5,167 nucleotides of DNA from DASTRU01 sp035761045 (GTDB lineage: Bacteria > Pseudomonadota > Gammaproteobacteria > Burkholderiales > Burkholderiaceae_E): NCBI GenBank assembly GCA_035761045.1, contig DASTRU010000143.1, forward strand, positions 1-5,167. The letters run 5' to 3'. Below, in pieces: positions 1 to 5,167 of the stretch (positions are counted from its first letter, which is position 1; every line of letters begins with the position of its first letter). Under the pieces are notes generated by a model. It searched no databases. It worked only from the letters and a program-made list of their open reading frames with translations, and had not been told where the DNA came from. A program made the translations under genes and the position numbers.

Positions 1-2600
1 TCAAGCGCGCCGGCGATAACGATTTGATAGCCCGGTGGCAACGTTTTGCGTAAATCATTGAGCTTGGGGTCGATCTGCATCGTGACTGTGGGGCCTTGCA
101 CGCCGTCCACGACGTCGGATTGCACGGTGATTGCCCAGTCACGGTTTTCTCGCCACAACACGCCCGGCTCCCACACCAACTGCGCGCGCGCGAGTTGCGA
201 CATCGGCACGGCGCGACCCGACGCGGTGGGGATATTTGCCGAGCTCAATGCATCGATCGCGTTTCGTTCATCGAACGGTTGGCGAATGACGATGTCGATA
301 AGCCGGTCGTCCTCGCGCAGCTGTCCAATCGTCGTGCCGGTGAGAATCGTTTGTGCCGCGCGGGCGATCGTTTGAGAACTCACGCCAAGCGCGCGAGCTT
401 TTTCTTGATCGAGATCCAAGCGTAGGATTTTGACCGACTCATTCCAGTTGTCGTTGACACCCACCGTGTTTTTATTGGCGCGCATCAGGTCTTTGACCTG
501 TTCGGCGATGCGCCTGACTTGCGTCTTGTCGGGTCCTTGAACACGAAACTGCACCGGATACGGCACGGGCGGGCCATTGGGCAAGAGCTTCACGCGGCCG
601 CGTATTTCTGGGAAGTCATGACGAAACGCCTCGATGATGCGCAGACGTAGTGCTTCGCGCGTTTTAAGGTCGCGCGGCAACACGATGAGTTGCGAGACGT
701 TTGTTTGCGGAAGAATTTGATCCAACGGCAAATAAAAACGCGGCGCACCGGTGCCCACGAAGGTCGTAACGCTTGCCACGCCATCTTGCCGTCGCACCCA
801 GTTCTCGAAGCGTTTGGCGGCGGCTTCGGTGTTTTGAAAACTCGAGCCTTCCGGTAGCCATAGCTCGACCATGAGTTCGGGCCGTGACGAATCCGGAAAA
901 AATTGTTGCTCGACAAAACGGAAGCCCATCAACCCAAGCGCGAAGCTCGCGATCGTGGCGACGATCACTTTCTTTCGATGCTCGACGCACCAATCGACCG
1001 TGCGGCGCACGCGCCGATACAGCGGCGTGTCGAACAATTCGTGATGCTCGCCCGCGCCGACCTTGCTGCGTGTTTTAAGGAGCAGCACGCCAAGATAAGG
1101 CGTTGAGATAACGGCCGCGAACCACGACACGATGAGTGCGATCGCCGTCACCGCGAAGATCGCGAAGGTGTATTCGCCGGCGGCGGATTTCGCGAGTCCA
1201 ACGGGGAGAAAACCAGCGGCCGTGATCAAGGTGCCCGTCAGCATTGGCATCGCGGTCGAGCTCCATACCGCCGTCGCCGCCTCGAGCTTGTTAAAGCCTT
1301 CTTCGAGCTTACGCACCATCATTTCGACCGCAATGATCGCGTCGTCCACCAACAACCCAAGCGCGATGATGAGCGCGCCTAAGGAAATCTTATGCAAGCC
1401 AATATCAAACACGCGCATGAATAAAAACGTGATCGCAAGCACGAGCGGAATCGTGAGCGCTACGACTAGCCCCGGCCAAACATCGATGGAAAACCCGCGC
1501 CCGCTCGGCTTGCGATGAAGACCGAGCGTTAGAAAGCTGACCGCCAGCACGATGACGACCGCCTCGACGAGCACTTTCACGAACTCGTTGACCGAACGCG
1601 TGACCGATGAAGGTTGATCTTGAATTTGCCCGATCTCGATGCCGACGGGTAAGTCGGCACGCAATCGCTCGGAGACGGCACGCAAATCGTAGCCGAGTTG
1701 AATGATGTCGCCGCCCTTTTGCATCGAGATGCCGATACCGATCGCATCCTTGCCGTTAAAGCGTAGTTTCTCGCGCGGTGGATCGATATACCCGCGCTTG
1801 ATCTCGGCGAAGTCGCCTAGGCGAATCGTGTTGCCGTTGGCGCGCAGTTCAAGATTGCGAATATCGTCGAGACTTAGGAATTGGCCAGTGACGCGAATTT
1901 GTACGTTGTCGGTGGGCGTAACGAGCACGCCGGAGCCTTCCACCGCGTTGCGCGAGCCCAAGGCTTCGACGATTTGTTGAATCGAAATGCCAAGCTGCGC
2001 GAACTTGCGGTGCGAGAACTCGATCCACACGCGTTCGTCTTGCACGCCGAATAACTCGACCTTCGCCACGTTCGGTACGCGCAACATTTGCTGGCGCACG
2101 AATTCGGCGTAACGGCGGACGTCCTCGTATGTAAAGCCGTCGGCGGTTAAGCCGTAGATGGTTCCAAACGTATCGCCGAACTCGTCGTTGAAGAACGGCC
2201 CGAGTACGCCAGGCGGCAATGTCCCGCGAATATCTCCAAGCTTCTTGCGCGCCTGATACCACGCGTCGGGCACGGCCTTCGGGGGCGTGGAGTCCTTGAG
2301 CTGCAAGATGATGACCGCCTCGCCTGGCTTGCTGTAGCTGCGGATCTTGTCGACATAGGGTGTTTCTTGCAGTTTCTTTTCAAGCTTATCGACGACCTGC
2401 TCGGCGATTTGCTCGCCACTCGCACCAGGCCACACCGCACGAATCGCCATCGCGCGAAAGGTGAACGGCGGGTCCTCGTCTTGCCCTAACGTTCCATACG
2501 CAAAGATGCCGCCCAGCAGTAACGCGACGAGGATGTACCGCGTGAAGGACCGATGTTCAAGCGCCCAGCGCGAAAGGTTTGTTTTAAGAAAGTTGCTCAC
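1..2600 (-). CDS. RND efflux transporter permease, HAE1/AcrB family (3' end beyond window)
   Basis: Inner-membrane, proton-driven pump subunit of a tripartite efflux system; it would take substrates from the periplasm or membrane and pass them to an outer-membrane channel through the adaptor encoded just upstream. Reading the minus strand gives one open frame of 866 codons with no stop. Visible parts: TM1 at about residues 22-38, followed by the family-typical DEDPPF (41-46); the first porter/docking block at about 45-335; TM2-TM6 at about 341-508; TM7 at about 544-562, followed by EQQFFPDSSRPE; and a second porter block that ends at LPPGYQ, just before TM8. TM4 carries the proton-relay pair Asp419-Asp420 (LLVDDAII), matching AcrB Asp407/408. 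The TM10 lysine cannot be checked. Family members are about 1,030-1,050 residues, so roughly 160-190 are missing through the window edge. The GTG start overlaps the adaptor stop as GTGA, with an AAGG seven bases upstream. The N-terminal text resembles the TriC-like branch, but the substrate is unknown. Confidence 0.95.
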   Translation of the reverse strand, partial: MSNFLKTNLSRWALEHRSFTRYILVALLLGGIFAYGTLGQDEDPPFTFRAMAIRAVWPGASGEQIAEQVVDKLEKKLQETPYVDKIRSYSKPGEAVIILQLKDSTPPKAVPDAWYQARKKLGDIRGTLPPGVLGPFFNDEFGDTFGTIYGLTADGFTYEDVRRYAEFVRQQMLRVPNVAKVELFGVQDERVWIEFSHRKFAQLGISIQQIVEALGSRNAVEGSGVLVTPTDNVQIRVTGQFLSLDDIRNLELRANGNTIRLGDFAEIKRGYIDPPREKLRFNGKDAIGIGISMQKGGDIIQLGYDLRAVSERLRADLPVGIEIGQIQDQPSSVTRSVNEFVKVLVEAVVIVLAVSFLTLGLHRKPSGRGFSIDVWPGLVVALTIPLVLAITFLFMRVFDIGLHKISLGALIIALGLLVDDAIIAVEMMVRKLEEGFNKLEAATAVWSSTAMPMLTGTLITAAGFLPVGLAKSAAGEYTFAIFAVTAIALIVSWFAAVISTPYLGVLLLKTRSKVGAGEHHELFDTPLYRRVRRTVDWCVEHRKKVIVATIASFALGLMGFRFVEQQFFPDSSRPELMVELWLPEGSSFQNTEAAAKRFENWVRRQDGVASVTTFVGTGAPRFYLPLDQILPQTNVSQLIVLPRDLKTREALRLRIIEAFRHDFPEIRGRVKLLPNGPPVPYPVQFRVQGPDKTQVRRIAEQVKDLMRANKNTVGVNDNWNESVKILRLDLDQEKARALGVSSQTIARAAQTILTGTTIGQLREDDRLIDIVIRQPFDERNAIDALSSANIPTASGRAVPMSQLARAQLVWEPGVLWRENRDWAITVQSDVVDGVQGPTVTMQIDPKLNDLRKTLPPGYQIVIAGAL

Positions 2601-3760
2601 GGCGCCGCCTTTTGCGCAGGCACGTCGCTTAGGTCGGACGATGCGTCGAGCACGCGCACGCGTTGACCGGGTTGAAGAAGATTGACGCCGGCGGTAACCA
2701 CGCGTTGCCCGGGCACCAAACCTTCCGCGATCAACACATCGTTACCCGCTGGGCCGGCGACGCGCACCGGCACCAACGCCACGGTGGAGGTTTTAGGGTC
2801 GACCACCCACACCTGGGTTTGCCCGCCCTGCTCCGTTAATGCGACCAGCGGCAGTCGCGGCAACGCGGTGGGTTGTTGCGCGATGAACGACACCACCGCC
2901 GTCATGCCAATACGCACCGCGCTGACATCTCCCGTTAATCCCAGCTTGACCGTATAAGTGCGCGTAGCGGGATCGGCGGCGGCGGCAACCTCGCTAACGG
3001 CGGCTTCGAAACGTTGTTGCGGTAGGGCCCAAAGCGCGACTTGCGCGGACTTGAAATCGCGCACGAGGCCGACTCGGTCTTCGGGCACCGCGATCACCAC
3101 TTCCTTTTCGCGCGTGCCCGCCACGCGCACGACCGATTGTCCGGCGCTGACAACCTGCCCGGGTTCCGCATCGATACCCGTGACCACGCCATCCATGTTG
3201 GACACCAATTCCGAATAACCGGCTTGATTGCTCTGCCCTCGGTAATTAGCGAGCGCCGCGTCATAGCTCGCGGCGGTCGATTCGTAATTCGTGCGCCGAC
3301 GATCAAGTTCCGCCTTGGAAATAAAGTTTTGGCGATACAAATCCTCGAAACGTCGTAAATCGCCTTCGGCCAGCACCTTGGCCGATGCGGCCGCGTCGAG
3401 TTGCGCCTTGGCCGCGGTTTGCGCGAGCCGTAAATCTTGGGGATCCAAACGCGCTAATACTTGGCCCTTGCGTACCGTTTGACCCAGTTCAACCTTGCGT
3501 TCGACTAACTTTCCCGCGACTCGAAATCCAAGCCTCGATTCAATGTATGGCCGCACCTCGCCGGGGAACTCCAACGTCGTCGTCGCGTTGGAAGCCGCAA
3601 CCACGAGCGTGCGCACTGGTCGCACGACAGGCGTGGCATCACCCGACTTAGTGCAAGCAATAAGCAACGACGATGCGACAATCGCCAAGCCGACCCGTGC
3701 AATATGCGAGATGCCTCGATCAATCAACCGAACGGTGTTCAACATCAACCGTTTGAACAT
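2597..3760 (-). CDS. RND efflux periplasmic adaptor (membrane fusion protein), lipoprotein
   Basis: Periplasmic adaptor linking the downstream RND permease to an outer-membrane channel. Numbered from the chosen start (387 residues): a signal peptide with hydrophobic core at about 24-35 ends in the lipobox LIAC, giving a predicted lipidated Cys36. The first half of the lipoyl/barrel-sandwich domain is at about 76-108 (GFRVAGKLVERKVELGQTV). An Ala/Arg-rich alpha-helical hairpin follows at about 110-178, and the second lipoyl half at about 187-214 (MDGVVTGIDAEPGQVV). The beta-barrel (about 218-295) and membrane-proximal domain (about 300-372) complete a normal HlyD/AcrA-type layout and length. 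Start choice: ATG at 3760 has AAGG six bases upstream, whereas ATG at 3766 lies immediately after that AAGG, too close to use it. The 3766 start would add only Met-Pro. The stop overlaps the permease start by four bases, which suggests translational coupling. Substrate range cannot be read from the sequence. Confidence 0.95.
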   Translation of the reverse strand: MFKRLMLNTVRLIDRGISHIARVGLAIVASSLLIACTKSGDATPVVRPVRTLVVAASNATTTLEFPGEVRPYIESRLGFRVAGKLVERKVELGQTVRKGQVLARLDPQDLRLAQTAAKAQLDAAASAKVLAEGDLRRFEDLYRQNFISKAELDRRRTNYESTAASYDAALANYRGQSNQAGYSELVSNMDGVVTGIDAEPGQVVSAGQSVVRVAGTREKEVVIAVPEDRVGLVRDFKSAQVALWALPQQRFEAAVSEVAAAADPATRTYTVKLGLTGDVSAVRIGMTAVVSFIAQQPTALPRLPLVALTEQGGQTQVWVVDPKTSTVALVPVRVAGPAGNDVLIAEGLVPGQRVVTAGVNLLQPGQRVRVLDASSDLSDVPAQKAAP

Positions 3761-3766
3761 GGGCAT

Positions 3767-3770
3767 CCTT
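3767..3770 (-). promoter_or_regulatory. Ribosome binding site of the adaptor gene
   Basis: The minus strand reads AAGGATGCCCATG. The AAGG is six bases from the ATG at 3760 and zero bases from the ATG at 3766, so it supports the inner start. This is a short Shine-Dalgarno match, seen directly; its use is inferred. Confidence 0.5.
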
Positions 3771-3773
3771 CAA

Positions 3774-3802
3774 TGGAAATGGGATCGTTGCGATTCTATA
3801 AG
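3774..3802 (+). promoter_or_regulatory. Candidate sigma-70 promoter for hpnCD
   Basis: TGGAAA (3774-3779; 4 of 6 to TTGACA), a 17-base spacer, then TATAAG (3797-3802; 5 of 6 to TATAAT). It faces hpnC and would leave a leader of about 55 bases. It overlaps the candidate efflux promoter on the other strand, so the two transcripts may compete or be co-regulated. A second -10-like TATAAA at 3848-3853 lies much closer to the start codon but has no -35 partner. Confidence 0.35.
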
Positions 3803-3824
3803 CGACCGAGTGGTCGATCGTAAA
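3795..3824 (-). promoter_or_regulatory. Candidate sigma-70 promoter for the efflux operon
   Basis: On the minus strand TTTACG (3824-3819; 4 of 6 to TTGACA) is followed after 18 bases by TATAGA (3800-3795; 4 of 6 to TATAAT). The overlapping TAGAAT (3798-3793) is a better -10 (5 of 6) but has no good -35 at 16-18 bases. The site lies about 35-60 bases upstream of the adaptor start, a sensible distance. Both hexamers are weak, as is common for a regulated promoter; this is inference from consensus matching only. Confidence 0.3.
3803..3816. promoter_or_regulatory. Inverted repeat in divergent promoter region, possible repressor operator
   Basis: The sequence CGACC GAGT GGTCG is a perfect inverted repeat with 5-base arms and a 4-base centre. 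It sits in the only intergenic gap of the window, between the -35 and -10 hexamers of the candidate efflux promoter and directly downstream of the -10 of the candidate hpnC promoter. RND efflux operons are often controlled by TetR-family repressors binding short GC-rich palindromes in exactly this position. The palindrome is seen; its role as an operator is inferred, and no regulator gene is in the window. A short match like this can occur by chance. Confidence 0.4.
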
Positions 3825-3864
3825 GTCGGTTCGCGCCATGTCGTTCATATAAAGTCCACGGCCC

Positions 3865-4701
3865 ATGCCTGTTGATCATTACGAGAATTTTCCCGTCGCG
3901 TCGATATTGCTGCCCGCGCGTTTACGAGCGCCAGTGGAAGCGATTTATCACTGGGCGCGATACGCCGATGATTTAGCCGATGAAGGCGATGCGCCGGCCG
4001 AGCAACGTATCGCCGCGCTAAGAGCTCTCGATGATGATCTCTACGTCTTGGAGCGCGGCGAATCGCCCTCGCATGAAATCTCGCGACGCTTGGCCAACCA
4101 CTGGTCCACGTGGCGCTTACCCGCCGCGCCGTTTCACGATTTGCTGTCCGCCTTCATGCAAGACGTGACGCGAACCCGGTATTCCAACACCGCCGATCTG
4201 CATGACTATTGCCGACGTAGCGCCAATCCCGTTGGTCGACTTGTCTTGCATTTGCATGATGCGGGCACGCCTAAGCATCTTGAATGGTCAGATGCAATAT
4301 GCACGGGCTTGCAGCTCGCGAATTTTTGGCAAGACGTGGCCATTGATTGGAAGAAGAATCGCGTTTATATCCCACAAGACGCGATGCATCGCTACGGCGT
4401 ACGCGATGACGATATCGACCAATTAGTGTTGGGCCGACCAGTGAATAAGGCGTGGCGCGCGCTTATGCAACATCAAATCGACACCACGCGTACGTTGCTA
4501 GAATCCGGCGCCCCGCTCGCACGTGCCTTACCTGGGCGCATCGGTCTTGAACTTAGGCTAGTCGTGTTAGGTGGATTGCGTATTCTCGAACGTATTCAAG
4601 CCGTCGACTTCGACGTATTTCGCCATCGCCCAACCTTAGGAAAACGTGATTGGGCCCAACTCTTTCCCCGCGCGCTATTCGCCCTCCATCCCTTTCAATG
4701 A
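3865..4701 (+). CDS. hpnC: Hydroxysqualene synthase HpnC (squalene/phytoene synthase family)
   Basis: Converts presqualene diphosphate (made by HpnD) to hydroxysqualene, the second step of the bacterial three-enzyme route to squalene; it is expected in the cytoplasm or on the inner face of the membrane. The 278-residue all-alpha protein is of normal family length and begins with the HpnC-typical VDHYENFPVAS. The first Asp-rich motif, DDLADE, is at 35-40 and the second, NFWQDVAIDW, at 153-162 (Asp157 and Asp161); these bind Mg2+-diphosphate. The phrase QLANFWQDV separates HpnC from HpnD and phytoene synthase, which usually have QLTNI(L)RDV. The ATG at 3865 is the first possible start, because an in-frame TAA lies at 3850-3852. 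No Shine-Dalgarno is visible before it. The stop overlaps the hpnD start (ATGA). hpnC is divergent from the efflux operon. A role in carotenoid-like C30 synthesis instead of hopanoids is possible. Confidence 0.93.
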   Translation: MPVDHYENFPVASILLPARLRAPVEAIYHWARYADDLADEGDAPAEQRIAALRALDDDLYVLERGESPSHEISRRLANHWSTWRLPAAPFHDLLSAFMQDVTRTRYSNTADLHDYCRRSANPVGRLVLHLHDAGTPKHLEWSDAICTGLQLANFWQDVAIDWKKNRVYIPQDAMHRYGVRDDDIDQLVLGRPVNKAWRALMQHQIDTTRTLLESGAPLARALPGRIGLELRLVVLGGLRILERIQAVDFDVFRHRPTLGKRDWAQLFPRALFALHPFQ

Positions 4702-5167
4702 CGCCCGACGATTATTGCCAGCAAAAGGCCGCGCAAAGCGGGTCGAGCTTTTATTACAGCTTCTTGTTCCTGCCGGCGCCCAAGCGTCGCGCGATCACCG
4801 CCTTCTATGCTTTTTGCCGGGAGGTGGACGATGCCGTCGACGAAGTCTCCGATCCACACGTGGCGCGCACCAAACTTAGCTGGTGGCGTACGGAAGTTGG
4901 TCGTCTTGCCTCGGGAAAGCCCGAGCATCCCGTCACGCAGGCCATGCAGCCGTTCATGTCGGAGGCGTCGATTACGCCGCAACGACTGCAATGGGTCATC
5001 GATGGCATGCAAATGGACCTCGATCAAACGCGCTATCTCGATTTCGCCAACTTGGCTAAGTACTGTCACTTAGTCGCCGGCGTGGTGGGATTAGTCGCCG
5101 CCGGCATATTTGGCGCGAGCGATCAACGCACCTATGAATACGCCGACAAACTCGGCCTTGCCTTACA
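4698..5167 (+). CDS. hpnD: Presqualene diphosphate synthase HpnD (3' end beyond window)
   Basis: Condenses two farnesyl diphosphates head-to-head to presqualene diphosphate, the substrate of HpnC. The 156 codons present begin MTPDDYCQQKAAQSGSSFYY, a near-signature HpnD start, and run through FLFLP (22-26) and AITAFYAFCREVDDAVDE, whose first Asp-rich motif is DDAVDE at 44-49. Later come MDLDQTRYLDF and YCHLVAGVVGLV, which match the substrate-pocket helices of squalene/phytoene synthases. The frame is open at the right edge, ending at KLGLALQ, immediately before the expected second Asp motif (TNI..RDV), so about 120 residues and half of the catalytic site are not visible. The ATG overlaps the hpnC stop as ATGA and has no Shine-Dalgarno of its own, which suggests coupling to hpnC translation. 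Squalene would also need HpnE, probably encoded further right. Confidence 0.93.
   Translation, partial: MTPDDYCQQKAAQSGSSFYYSFLFLPAPKRRAITAFYAFCREVDDAVDEVSDPHVARTKLSWWRTEVGRLASGKPEHPVTQAMQPFMSEASITPQRLQWVIDGMQMDLDQTRYLDFANLAKYCHLVAGVVGLVAAGIFGASDQRTYEYADKLGLAL

Noticed and set aside
1132..1518. 128-codon plus-strand open frame opposite the RND permease
   Set aside because: It lies fully antisense to well-conserved permease transmembrane segments TM2-TM6; its Ser/Ala/Thr-rich text has no recognisable domain.
1849..2262. 137-codon minus-strand open frame, Arg-rich
   Set aside because: It is in a different frame of the same strand within the permease gene; the Arg-heavy composition is typical of an out-of-frame reading of GC-rich DNA.
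1..2600. Possibility that the permease is a frameshifted pseudogene, because no long minus-strand frame starts and stops here
   Set aside because: Manual translation from GTG at 2600 stays open to base 1 with all expected family motifs; it merely runs off the window edge.
3495..3875. 126-codon plus-strand open frame spanning the adaptor 5' end and the intergenic region
   Set aside because: It is mostly antisense to the adaptor signal peptide and lipoyl region and runs into the hpnC start in another frame; no motif or ribosome binding site supports it.
4321..4383. Possibility that the gene at 3865 is a phytoene synthase (CrtB) or HpnD paralogue
   Set aside because: The second motif reads NFWQDVAIDW rather than NI(L/I)RDVGED, and the N-terminus VDHYENFPVAS is the HpnC type; a genuine HpnD follows directly.
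4695..5069. 124-codon minus-strand open frame opposite hpnD
   Set aside because: It is antisense to hpnD, which has clear family motifs in the plus frame; no domain is recognisable in the antisense product.

Overview
The window looks like ordinary chromosomal sequence from a Gram-negative bacterium, most likely a beta- or gammaproteobacterium. Three things point there: an inner-membrane RND pump with a lipoprotein periplasmic adaptor (which implies an outer membrane), HpnC/HpnD proteins of the proteobacterial hopanoid type, and a moderately high GC content with many GCG, CGC and CAA codons. I see no RNA genes, mobile elements, CRISPR arrays or terminators. Coding density is very high, and the only real intergenic gap is about 100 bases.

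Left three quarters (about 1-3760, minus strand): a two-gene tripartite-efflux operon, transcribed leftwards. The promoter-proximal gene encodes a lipid-anchored membrane fusion protein (periplasmic adaptor). The second gene starts with GTG inside the adaptor's stop codon (GTGA overlap) and encodes a large HAE1-type RND permease. The permease runs off the left edge after 866 codons, so its last transmembrane block (TM8-TM12) lies outside. No outer-membrane channel gene or regulator gene is visible.

Middle (about 3761-3864): a compact divergent promoter region. It contains promoter-like hexamers on both strands and a perfect CGACC-N4-GGTCG inverted repeat, placed where a repressor could block both directions.

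Right quarter (3865-5167, plus strand): hpnC followed by hpnD, overlapping by ATGA. In the hydroxysqualene pathway HpnD joins two farnesyl diphosphates to presqualene diphosphate and HpnC converts that to hydroxysqualene. A third enzyme, HpnE (not in the window), reduces it to squalene, the hopanoid precursor. hpnD is cut by the right edge after 156 codons, just before its second Asp-rich motif is expected.

I found no convincing undescribed system. The points most worth checking are the shared operator-like palindrome, the apparent lack of a ribosome binding site for hpnC, and the adjacency of a drug-type RND pump to squalene/hopanoid genes.
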